A stretch of DNA of 45,905 nucleotides, taken from Nocardioides cremeus. GTDB taxonomy: Bacteria > Actinomycetota > Actinomycetes > Propionibacteriales > Nocardioidaceae. The notes under the pieces are model-generated. The model did not search any database, had not been told where the DNA came from, and saw nothing but the letters and a program-made list of their open reading frames with translations. Of this stretch, positions 23,633-32,018 are shown piece by piece; within the stretch, counting starts at the first letter, position 1, and every line of letters begins with the position of its first letter. Location: contig NZ_JAULSC010000023.1 in the NCBI RefSeq assembly GCF_030518195.1, positions 1 to 45,905 of the forward strand, in the 5' to 3' direction. A program made the position numbers and the translations under genes.

Positions 23633-24898
23633 ATGAGCGCTGTCATCACCGAGAAGCCCACCCTGCGCGAGGGTGCGTTCGGCCACGCCACCGGGCTGGT
23701 CTGCCGCGAGTGCGGCCACCAGGTCGAGCTCGGCCCGCACTACGCCTGCACCGAGTGCTTCGGCCCGCTGGAGGTCGCCTACGACTTCCCCGCGGTCACC
23801 CGCGAGCAGATCGAGGCCGGGCCGCGCAACATCTGGCGCTACAAGGCGCTGCTGCCGGTGCCCGACGACATCGAGCAGAGCCCCAACACCGAGCCCGGCT
23901 TCACCCGCCTGCTCGAGGCCCGCAACCTGGCCGCCGAGCTGGGCCTGACCAAGCTGTGGGTCAAGGACGACTCGACCAACCCCACCAACTCCTTCAAGGA
24001 CCGGGTGGTGGCCTGCGCGCTGAGCGCCGCCGTCGAGTTCAAGGCCAAGGTCTTCGCCTGTCCCAGCACGGGCAACCTGGCCAACGCGGTCGCCGCCGCC
24101 GGGGCCCGGGCCGGCATCAAGACCGTGGTATTCATCCCCAGCAACCTCGAGAAGCCCAAGCAGGTGAACTCGGCGGTCTACACCGACTCCCTGGTCGCCG
24201 TCGACGGCAACTACGACGACGTCAACAAGCTCGCCTCCGAGATCGCCGGCGAGGAGGAGGGCTGGGCGTTCGTCAACGTCAACGTGCGCCCCTTCTACGC
24301 CGAGGGCTCCAAGACCCTGGGCTACGAGATCGCCGAGCAGCTCGGCTGGCGCCTGCCCGACCAGGTGGTCATCCCGGTCGCCTCCGGCTCCCAGCTGACC
24401 AAGGTGCACAAGGCCTTCCGCGAGCTCGTGCGCCTGGGCCTGGTCGAGGACAAGCCGGTGCGCATCTTCGGCGCCCAGGCCTCCGGCTGCTCCCCGGTCT
24501 CGACGGCCTACAAGGGCGGCGTCGACGCCATCCGTCCGGTCAAGCCCGACACGATCGCCAAGAGCCTGGCCATCGGCAACCCCGCCGACGGCATCTACGT
24601 GCTCGACATCTGCCGCGAGACCGGCGGCGCGGTCGAGGACATCGACGACGACGCCGTGCGCGAGGGCATCCTGCTGCTGGCCCGCACCGAGGGCATCTTC
24701 ACCGAGACCGCCGGTGGCACCACCGTGGGCGTGCTGAAGAAGCTCGTCGAGACCGGCCAGCTCGACACCTCGCTCGAGACGGTGGTCATCAACACCGGCA
24801 TGGGCCTGAAGACCCTCGACGCCGTGGCCGACTCCGTGGGCCCGGCGGCGACCATCGCGCCGTCGTACGCCGCGTTCGTGGCCACCGGCATCGCCTGA
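23633..24898 (+). CDS. metM: threonine-synthase-family PLP enzyme, probable MetM-type homocysteine synthase
   Basis: This 421-residue fold-type II PLP enzyme has an N-terminal zinc ribbon (Cys24, Cys27, Cys39, Cys42), the PLP lysine Lys122 in NPTNSFKDR, the phosphate loop around STGNLANA and a C-terminal ETAGGTTVGVLKK. By similarity it would be called ThrC, converting O-phosphohomoserine to threonine. Two context facts argue for MetM, the enzyme reported in Streptomyces that makes homocysteine from O-phosphohomoserine using a thiocarboxylated carrier protein. The leader is a SAM-I riboswitch, which turns off methionine rather than threonine synthesis, and a sulfur-carrier gene follows after 14 bp. 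A strong AAGGAGG precedes the ATG by 5 nt. If the genome has a separate thrC, the MetM reading becomes very likely. Confidence 0.85.
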   Translation: MSAVITEKPTLREGAFGHATGLVCRECGHQVELGPHYACTECFGPLEVAYDFPAVTREQIEAGPRNIWRYKALLPVPDDIEQSPNTEPGFTRLLEARNLAAELGLTKLWVKDDSTNPTNSFKDRVVACALSAAVEFKAKVFACPSTGNLANAVAAAGARAGIKTVVFIPSNLEKPKQVNSAVYTDSLVAVDGNYDDVNKLASEIAGEEEGWAFVNVNVRPFYAEGSKTLGYEIAEQLGWRLPDQVVIPVASGSQLTKVHKAFRELVRLGLVEDKPVRIFGAQASGCSPVSTAYKGGVDAIRPVKPDTIAKSLAIGNPADGIYVLDICRETGGAVEDIDDDAVREGILLLARTEGIFTETAGGTTVGVLKKLVETGQLDTSLETVVINTGMGLKTLDAVADSVGPAATIAPSYAAFVATGIA

Positions 24899-24912
24899 GC
24901 GGAGGAACACAG

Positions 24913-25191
24913 ATGAGCGTGTCCGTCCGGATCCCCACGATCCTGCGCACCTACACCGGCGGCGAGAGCGAGGTGCCGGCCTCCGGCGCGACGCTCGTCG
25001 AGGTCCTCGACGACCTCGAGTCGCGGCACCCGGGCATCCGTGCGCGCATCCTCGACGACAACGGCGCGCTGCGCCGCTTCGTCAACGTCTACGTCGGCAA
25101 CGACGACGTGCGCTTCCTCGACGACCTGGCCACGCCCACGCCCGACGGCGTGCAGGTCTCGGTCATCCCGGCCGTGGCGGGCGGCTGCTGA
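24913..25191 (+). CDS. metO: ubiquitin-like sulfur carrier protein (MoaD/ThiS/CysO family, MetO-like) ending GGC
   Basis: This 92-residue beta-grasp protein closely resembles mycobacterial CysO (VSVRIPTILR, then RFVNVYVGNDDVRF and VIPAVAGG). Such proteins are adenylated and thiocarboxylated at a C-terminal Gly-Gly and deliver sulfide to a PLP enzyme. Here the chain ends Gly90-Gly91-Cys92, with one extra Cys after the diglycine, so a peptidase would have to trim it before activation. The extra residue also mimics the CysO-Cys adduct cleaved by the Mec+ protease. The ATG has GGAGGA 6 nt upstream and lies 14 bp after the PLP enzyme gene under the same riboswitch. Pairing with CysM instead of the neighbour is possible. 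Confidence 0.85.
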   Translation: MSVSVRIPTILRTYTGGESEVPASGATLVEVLDDLESRHPGIRARILDDNGALRRFVNVYVGNDDVRFLDDLATPTPDGVQVSVIPAVAGGC

Positions 25192-25704
25192 GTGGCCCGC
25201 GAGATGCGCGCGACCCGCCTGGTCGAGGTCGCCCACATCCCCGCCGCGCCCGCGCCCTTCACCAACAGCGTCGACCTGGCGATCACCCCCGAGCAGCTCT
25301 TCGAGGTGCTGGCCGACGCCGAGGCCTGGCCGCACTGGGCCACTGCGATCACCAGGGTCACCTGGACCAGCCCGGGCGCGGCCGAGGGCGACATCGCGGT
25401 CGGTGCGACCCGCACCGTCGAGATGCAGGGCGGCATCGTGGGCGAGGAGGTCTTCCTCGACTGGGACCCGCCGCGCACCATGGCCTTCTGCTTCACCCGC
25501 ACCAACGCCCCCGGCATGGCCGCCTTCGGCGAGCACTACGTGGTGGTGCCGACGGCCGAGGGCTGCCGGCTGACCTGGACGCTCTCGATGTGGCCGACCG
25601 GCGCCCAGCGCTGGATCCTCAAGCTCTTCGCCCCGGTCCTCGACATCACCTTCTCCTCCTTCCTCAAGAAGCTGCGTCGCTACACCGACCGCCGCTTCGC
25701 CTGA
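25192..25704 (+). CDS. SRPBCC-family protein (polyketide cyclase/START-like)
   Basis: The 170-residue protein shows the helix-grip SRPBCC pattern. An N-terminal strand (NSVDLAITPEQLFEVLADAEAWPHWATAI) is followed by WTSPGAAEGDIAVGATRTVEM and a long C-terminal helix (ILKLFAPVLDITFSSFLKKLRRY). Members bind hydrophobic ligands, and no catalytic residues can be assigned. Its GTG start directly follows the TGA of the sulfur-carrier gene with no gap, so it is co-transcribed and likely co-translated with it. Why a ligand-binding protein sits in a SAM-controlled sulfur operon is unclear. Confidence 0.8.
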   Translation: MAREMRATRLVEVAHIPAAPAPFTNSVDLAITPEQLFEVLADAEAWPHWATAITRVTWTSPGAAEGDIAVGATRTVEMQGGIVGEEVFLDWDPPRTMAFCFTRTNAPGMAAFGEHYVVVPTAEGCRLTWTLSMWPTGAQRWILKLFAPVLDITFSSFLKKLRRYTDRRFA

Positions 25705-25782
25705 GCGGCACGGCCCCAGGTCGTCACGCGCCGTCGGCCCGGGCCTCACCCGGGGTTCACCGGGGTGCGCTGTGGTGGGCCG

Positions 25783-26676
25783 GTGACTCGACGCCTCGTC
25801 CTGCCCGCCGTCGTCGTGGGCGCCGCCGCCGGCGTGGCGTCGTACGCCGTGCGCGGACTGCTGGCGCGCCAGGCCGCGGCCGCGCGCCACCTGATCGGCA
25901 AGCCGCTGGGCGAGCAGGCGCCGTACGCCGACCGGGTCTGGAAGCGCACCTACGGCGACCCGCTCGACCTGCTCCTGCTCGGTGACTCGATCGCGGCGGG
26001 CCTGGGTGCCCAGCGGCGCAAGGACACCCTCGGCGGGCGGCTCAGCAAGGGCCTGGCCAAGCACCTGCAGCGGGGGGTGCGGCTGCGCACCGCGGCGGTG
26101 GTCGGCGCGGAGAGCTCGATGCTCGCCGCCCAGCTCGACGCCCTGCCGCGCGGCTACCGCGCCGACGTCGCCGTGGTCGTGGTGGGCGGCAACGACGTGA
26201 CCCACCGGGTGCCGGTCGCCGAGGCCGCGGCGCACCTCGCCGGGGCGGTCGCCCGCCTGCGCGCCCAGGGCACCGAGGTGGTCGTCGGCACCTGCCCCGA
26301 CCTCGGCGCGCTGCGCCCGGTGCCGCAGCCGCTGCGGCGGCTCGGCTCGCTGGCCTCGCGCCAGCTCGCGCGCGCCCAGGAGGAGGCGGCCGTCGAGGCC
26401 GGCGCGCACGCCGTCTCGCTGGCCGAGGTGGTCGGGCCGTTCTTCACCACCGACCCCGACGCGATGTTCAGCCTCGACCGGTTCCACCCCAGCGCACTGG
26501 GCTACCGACGCACCGCCGAGGCCCTGCTGCCCTCGCTGCTCACCGCCGTCGGCGAGCACGACCGGGTGCCCCGCGGGCACCGCCTGCCACGTTTGCACTC
26601 GACCCGGGCGAGTGCTAAACATGACGCTGGCAGTCTCATCATGAGAGTGCCAGACATCCCCGGTCCGGGGAGTTGA
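25783..26676 (+). CDS. SGNH/GDSL-family hydrolase
   Basis: The 297-residue protein has an N-terminal hydrophobic segment (RRLVLPAVVVGAAAGVASYAV) that acts as signal or anchor, then an SGNH esterase/lipase domain. Block I is LLLLGDSIAAG with Ser69, block III contains VVGGNDVT, and block V is DRFHPSALGY with the catalytic Asp and His. It probably hydrolyses an ester or acyl group at the cell surface. The GTG at 25783 begins the signal-like region. Its last 28 codons carry the CIRCE operators of groEL, so the end of this protein (after about residue 265) is constrained by DNA sites. An earlier natural terminus in relatives would be informative. Confidence 0.83.
   Translation: MTRRLVLPAVVVGAAAGVASYAVRGLLARQAAAARHLIGKPLGEQAPYADRVWKRTYGDPLDLLLLGDSIAAGLGAQRRKDTLGGRLSKGLAKHLQRGVRLRTAAVVGAESSMLAAQLDALPRGYRADVAVVVVGGNDVTHRVPVAEAAAHLAGAVARLRAQGTEVVVGTCPDLGALRPVPQPLRRLGSLASRQLARAQEEAAVEAGAHAVSLAEVVGPFFTTDPDAMFSLDRFHPSALGYRRTAEALLPSLLTAVGEHDRVPRGHRLPRLHSTRASAKHDAGSLIMRVPDIPGPGS
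26592..26618. promoter_or_regulatory. CIRCE operator 1 (HrcA site) upstream of groEL
   Basis: TTTGCACTC, nine spacer bases, then GAGTGCTAA matches the CIRCE consensus except for one base in the left arm. HrcA binds CIRCE and represses groE genes until heat shock. The site lies inside the 3' coding end of the SGNH hydrolase gene, about 160 bp before the groEL start. TTGCAC within it could double as a -35 element. Confidence 0.9.
26628..26652. promoter_or_regulatory. CIRCE operator 2 (degenerate HrcA site)
   Basis: TGGCAGTC, the nine-base spacer TCATCATGA, then GAGTGCCA has the exact CIRCE spacing with one mismatch between the arms. It follows the first CIRCE by 9 bp. Tandem CIRCE elements are common before actinobacterial groEL genes. 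Confidence 0.8.
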
Positions 26677-26780
26677 GGTCAGCAGCGTCGGCGGGAAGGG
26701 TCCGCCGGTTCGGCCTGGCCGTCCGTCGCGGGCAACGAACCGGTCCGTCCAGCTCTTGATTGCGAAGGATCGCAGCAGAT

Positions 26781-28415
<1,635 letters not shown>

Positions 28416-28459
28416 TCCAGCCCCACCCGTAGCACCCAGCACGACCAGCACGACCTCAG

Positions 28460-28489
28460 CAGGGCCCTCGCCTCCGGGCGGGGGCCCTG
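28460..28489 (+). terminator. GC-rich hairpin terminator after groEL
   Basis: CAGGGCCC at 28460-28467 pairs with GGGCCCTG at 28482-28489, and the inner CGCC/GGCG pair extends the stem to a 4-nt loop. It begins 45 bp after the groEL stop. No strong T-run follows, which is usual for actinobacterial intrinsic terminators. Confidence 0.75.
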
Positions 28490-28550
28490 TCTGCGTGCTG
28501 GGTCGGGGGGAAGACGTTTGGGGTGGGCGCTCGTGCGGCAGGCTGGGGCC

Positions 28551-29099
28551 GTGCCCGAGACCCCCCGCTCCGCCGACAGCACCGAGACCGTCGCCAGCTC
28601 GGGTCGCGGACCCCTGACCTGGGTGGTCGCCGGGCTCGCGGTCGCGGTCATCCTCGTGGTCGGGGGCGTGGCGCTGCTCGGGGGCGACGACGCCGAGGTG
28701 CCGCTGGCCGACGACACGACCACGGGCAGCGACACCCCGGGCGAGGACGTCGAGCCCACGGTGACCCGCCTCGACCTCGGCCAGGAGGGCGGGCGCTGCA
28801 TGCAGCCCACCGCCGAGGCGCTGGCCGAGCAGCCGCTGGCCCTCGAGGCCACCGTCGTCGGCGTCGACGACGGCCTCGCGGTGCTCGAGCCCGTCGAGTT
28901 CTTCGCCGGCCGCGCCACCGACCGGGTCGAGGTGGTGGCCCCGAGCGAGAGCCAGCAGGCACTGGTCGGTGGCGTCGCGCTCGAGGAGGGCTCGCGCTAC
29001 CTGCTGGCCGCCGTCGAGGGCCGGGTGCTGGGCTGCGGCCTGAGCGGGCCTGCCGAGCCCGAGCTCGCCGAGATGTACGCCGAGGCCTTCAACCGCTGA
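28551..29099 (+). CDS. single-pass membrane protein of unknown function
   Basis: I do not recognise a family. The 182-residue product has a polar N-terminus, one transmembrane helix (about residues 23-43, WVVAGLAVAVILVVGGVALL), an acidic Thr-rich linker and an extracytoplasmic domain with two Cys residues (GGRCMQPTAE and VLGCGLSG) that could form a disulfide. The alternating hydrophobic pattern (ALEATVVGVDDGLAVLEPVEFFAG) suggests a small OB-like or beta-barrel domain. The GTG start is 6 nt after CAGGCT (28539-28544), a plausible -10, implying a leaderless mRNA. It is followed 32 bp later by the nucleotidyltransferase gene. Confidence 0.75.
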   Translation: MPETPRSADSTETVASSGRGPLTWVVAGLAVAVILVVGGVALLGGDDAEVPLADDTTTGSDTPGEDVEPTVTRLDLGQEGGRCMQPTAEALAEQPLALEATVVGVDDGLAVLEPVEFFAGRATDRVEVVAPSESQQALVGGVALEEGSRYLLAAVEGRVLGCGLSGPAEPELAEMYAEAFNR

Positions 29100-29131
29100 C
29101 CCGCGGAGGTCGGTGGAGGAGAGGGGCACAC

Positions 29132-29701
29132 GTGCACACGACAGGACTGCTGCTGGCCGCCGGCGCGGGGCGTCGCATGGGCACCCCCAAGGCCCTGGTC
29201 TCCGACGACCACGGCCCCTGGCTGACCCGGGCGGTGCACCTGCTCGACGACGGCGGGTGCGACGACGTGGTCGTCGTGCTGGGTGCCTCCGCGCCCGAGG
29301 CCGTGCGCCTGCTCCAGGTGCTCGAGGACACCGCCGGCGTCGAGGTCGTCCTCGCCGACCGGTGGGAGGAGGGGATGGGCGCCTCCCTCGACGCCGGGCT
29401 CGCCGCCCTCGACGCGGGCCCCGCGCAGGCGGCCCTGGTGAGCCTGGTCGACCTGCCTGACCTGGTGCCCGAGGTGGTGCGCCGGGTCCGCGCGGGCGGC
29501 GACGGACCCGCGGCGCTCGCGCGGGCGTCGTACGACGGCGTGCCGGGGCACCCGGTGCTGATCGGGCGCGAGCACTGGGCGGGGGTGCGCGCGAGCGCGG
29601 TGGGCGACCAGGGCGCCCGCGACTACCTGGCCACCAGGTCGGTGCGGCTCGTGGAGTGCGGCGACCTGGCCTCCGGCGACGACGTCGACACCCCGCGGTG
29701 A
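29132..29701 (+). CDS. MobA/MocA-like nucleotidyltransferase (molybdenum cofactor cytidylyltransferase candidate)
   Basis: The 189-residue protein has the nucleotidyltransferase signature LLLAAGAGRRMGTPKALV (residues 6-23), DDVVVVLGA, the metal-binding LVDLPDL and GVPGHPVLIGREHW, the MocA/MobA pattern. MocA enzymes add CMP to molybdopterin, giving the MCD cofactor needed by xanthine-dehydrogenase-type hydroxylases. The CO-dehydrogenase-like genes in this window would need exactly that cofactor, which supports the assignment. The GTG start follows GGAGGAGAGGGG. The stop overlaps the start of the phosphotransferase gene (GTGA). Confidence 0.82.
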   Translation: MHTTGLLLAAGAGRRMGTPKALVSDDHGPWLTRAVHLLDDGGCDDVVVVLGASAPEAVRLLQVLEDTAGVEVVLADRWEEGMGASLDAGLAALDAGPAQAALVSLVDLPDLVPEVVRRVRAGGDGPAALARASYDGVPGHPVLIGREHWAGVRASAVGDQGARDYLATRSVRLVECGDLASGDDVDTPR

Positions 29702-30627
29702 GCCCGGCGCACCCGCCGGTACGACTCCAACCGCTGACGCGCGCGCGGGTCGCCGACCTCGGCGAGGTGGGCGCGCGCTGGCAGGCCGGCCTGCCCGCTA
29801 CCCTCGACGACCTCGCCGCGCGCTGGGACCTGGCCTGGGGCCGGCCGGTGCCCGGCGGCAGCGCGTCGTACGTCGTGCGTGCGCGCACCCGCGCCGGCGC
29901 GGAACGGGTGGTCAAGGTCGTGCTGCCCGACCCGACCCTGGCCGACGAGGCCCGGGTGCTGGCGGCCGCGGACGGCCACGGCTACGTGCTGCTGCACGAC
30001 CGGGCGCCGGAGCACTCGGCGCTGCTGCTCGAGTCGCTCGGCGATCCGCTCGACCGGCTGCCCGCCGACCCCGAGCACAAGCTCCGGGTGGCGCTCGGGG
30101 TGCTCGCCGAGGCCTGGCAGCTGCCCGCAGGCGCCGCCACCGGCGAGGCCGACCCGGCGCCGAGGCTGCGTGCCGGGGTCGTCGAGCGCGACCGGCGGCT
30201 CGGGCAGCCGACCAACCCCCGGGTGCTGCGCACCGCGCTCGACTGCGCCGACGAGGTTGCGGGGTGGGCCGGGCCGCGCGTCGTCGCCCACGGCGACCCG
30301 CACCCCGCCAACGTGCTGCGGGTCCGGGAGCCACGCCCGGGTGCGCCGGGTGGCTGGGTGCTGGTCGACCCCGACGGGGTGCTCGCCGACCCGGCGTACG
30401 ACGTCGGGGTGCTGCTGCGCGACTGGTGCAGCCACCTGCGCGGCCCCGACGCCCGCCGACGGCTGCGGCACTGGTGCGACCTGGCCGCGGAGGCCACGGG
30501 CGCCGACGCCGACCGGGTCTGGGCCTGGGCGTTCCTCGAACGGGTCTCCACCGGCCTCTACGTCAGCGACTTCGGGGCGACCGGCGTGGGCCGCCCCTTC
30601 CTCGACAGCGCCCGCGCCCTGCTGTGA
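29698..30627 (+). CDS. aminoglycoside phosphotransferase (APH)-family protein
   Basis: The 309-residue protein has the APH/choline-kinase fold: a small N-lobe with RVVKVVLPDP (the ATP-binding lysine region), the Brenner motif VVAHGDPHPANVLR with the catalytic Asp, and LVDPDGVLADPAYDVG with the metal-binding Asp. Most environmental members phosphorylate small metabolites rather than antibiotics. It is translationally coupled (4-nt GTGA overlap) to the MobA/MocA-like gene, so a metabolic or cofactor-linked role is more likely than resistance. Substrate unknown. Confidence 0.82.
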   Translation: MSPAHPPVRLQPLTRARVADLGEVGARWQAGLPATLDDLAARWDLAWGRPVPGGSASYVVRARTRAGAERVVKVVLPDPTLADEARVLAAADGHGYVLLHDRAPEHSALLLESLGDPLDRLPADPEHKLRVALGVLAEAWQLPAGAATGEADPAPRLRAGVVERDRRLGQPTNPRVLRTALDCADEVAGWAGPRVVAHGDPHPANVLRVREPRPGAPGGWVLVDPDGVLADPAYDVGVLLRDWCSHLRGPDARRRLRHWCDLAAEATGADADRVWAWAFLERVSTGLYVSDFGATGVGRPFLDSARALL

Positions 30628-30650
30628 GCCCGCCGACCCGGGCCCGGACC

Positions 30651-31064
30651 TCAGGCGCGACGGATCCGGATCGGCCCCTTGGCGGTCGACGGGTCGACCA
30701 CGCGTCCACCCTGGGTGACCTCGACCTCGCCGGCGGCCACGAGCCGGCGGGCGGCCCGGCGGGCCGGCTCCATCAGCTCGCGCCACGCCTCCCCGTCGGC
30801 CGCGTCTGCCCCGTCGGTCCTGGCACCGCCGACGGCCCGCGCGGCCTCGGAGGGACAGATGGTGCTCGTGCGCGACCGGGCTGCGAGCAGGTCGAGGATG
30901 CTGGCCTCGAGCGCCCGGTCGGTGTCGGTGACGCCGTGGCGCCGGCAGGCCGTGGAGCAGTAGCGCACCTGGTCCCAGTCGCGCTCCCACTTCTTGCGCC
31001 ACTCGATCGTGCGCCCGCACGCGGCGCAGGTCTTCGGCTCGGGGGTACTGCTCGCACGGGTCAC
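30651..31064 (-). CDS. DUF2256 and DUF3253 domain protein (zinc ribbon plus winged-helix-like)
   Basis: This 137-residue protein has an N-terminal treble-clef-like zinc site made of Cys13, Cys16, Cys36 and Cys40 around EWRKKWERDWDQVRYC, the DUF2256 pattern. The C-terminal DUF3253-like region (ALEASILDLLAARSRTSTICPSEAARAVGG to IRIRRA) looks like a small winged helix. The GTG at 31064 is preceded by GGAGAG. It is divergent from the MoxR ATPase gene (60 bp) and convergent with the APH-like gene (23 bp). A nucleic-acid-binding role is inferred only from the fold. Confidence 0.82.
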   Translation of the reverse strand: MTRASSTPEPKTCAACGRTIEWRKKWERDWDQVRYCSTACRRHGVTDTDRALEASILDLLAARSRTSTICPSEAARAVGGARTDGADAADGEAWRELMEPARRAARRLVAAGEVEVTQGGRVVDPSTAKGPIRIRRA

Positions 31065-31112
31065 CTCTCCAGTCTGCGGACGCACCCAACCGGAGGCCAA
31101 CGACCCGCTGAC

Positions 31113-31118
31113 TAGCCT
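31113..31118 (+). promoter_or_regulatory. putative -10 box of the moxR-VWA-xdhC operon
   Basis: TAGCCT fits TAnnnT and ends 6 nt before the ATG at 31125, implying a leaderless transcript. No ribosome site precedes the ATG, consistent with this. Confidence 0.5.
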
Positions 31119-31124
31119 GGGTCC

Positions 31125-32018
31125 ATGACGCCCACCGACGTGCCCGACGCCACCGCCGTCGCGGCGCGCCTGCGCGAGACCGGCTACCTCTGCGACGACG
31201 ACCTGGCCACGGTCGTGTTCCTCGCGCTGCGGATGCAGCGGCCGCTGCTGCTCGAGGGTGAGCCCGGCACCGGCAAGACCGCGCTGGCCGAGGCGCTGGC
31301 CGCCACGCTCGACCTGCCGCTGGTGCGGCTGCAGTGCTACGAGGGGATCGATGCCACCCAGGCGCTCTACGACTGGGACTTCCCCCGCCAGGTGCTCCAC
31401 CTGCGCGCTCTCGAGGCGGCCGGCGGCGACGTCGACGCCGAGGGCGCCGAGAAGAGCCTGTACGACGAGCGCTTCCTGCTCGCCCGCCCGGTCCTGGCCG
31501 CGCTGCAGCAGGCCCCAGCGGTGCTGCTGGTCGACGAGGTCGACCGCGCCGACGACGAGTTCGAGGCGTTCCTGCTCGAGGTGCTCTCCACCTACCAGGT
31601 CTCGATCCCCGAGCTCGGCACCGTGCGGGCGGCGACCCCGCCCGTGGTGGTGCTGACCTCCAACCGCACCCGCGAGCTGCACGACGCGCTCAAGCGCCGC
31701 TGCCTCTACCACTGGATCGACCACCCGGGCCTCGAGCGCGAGGTCGAGGTGGTGCGCACCCGTGCCCCCGAGGTATCCGAGGAGCTGGCCCGCCAGGTCG
31801 TCGGCGTGGTCCAGCAGCTGCGCACCGGCACCGCCGCCGGCCCCCTGCAGAAGCCGCCGGGGGTCGCGGAGACCCTCGACTGGGCGCGCGCCCTGCACCA
31901 CCTCGGCGCCACCGAGATCGACCTGGCCACGGCCGCGCGCACCGTGGGTGCGCTGGTGAAGTACCGCGAGGACGCCGACCGGGTGCGCCAGGCGCTCGAC
32001 CGGATGCTCACCCCGTGA
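31125..32018 (+). CDS. coxD: MoxR-family AAA+ ATPase (CoxD-like)
   Basis: The 297-residue AAA+ protein has Walker A GEPGTGKT (45-52), Walker B VLLVDEVD with Asp137-Glu138, sensor 1 VVLTSNRTREL and sensor 2 region RRCLYHWIDHP. MoxR ATPases act with VWA proteins to remodel or insert metal centres. In carboxidotrophs CoxD helps build the Mo/Cu site of CO dehydrogenase. The adjacent VWA and XdhC genes reproduce the coxD-coxE-coxF order. A -10 hexamer 6 nt before the ATG suggests leaderless expression. The stop overlaps the first possible start of the next gene. Confidence 0.9.
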   Translation: MTPTDVPDATAVAARLRETGYLCDDDLATVVFLALRMQRPLLLEGEPGTGKTALAEALAATLDLPLVRLQCYEGIDATQALYDWDFPRQVLHLRALEAAGGDVDAEGAEKSLYDERFLLARPVLAALQQAPAVLLVDEVDRADDEFEAFLLEVLSTYQVSIPELGTVRAATPPVVVLTSNRTRELHDALKRRCLYHWIDHPGLEREVEVVRTRAPEVSEELARQVVGVVQQLRTGTAAGPLQKPPGVAETLDWARALHHLGATEIDLATAARTVGALVKYREDADRVRQALDRMLTP

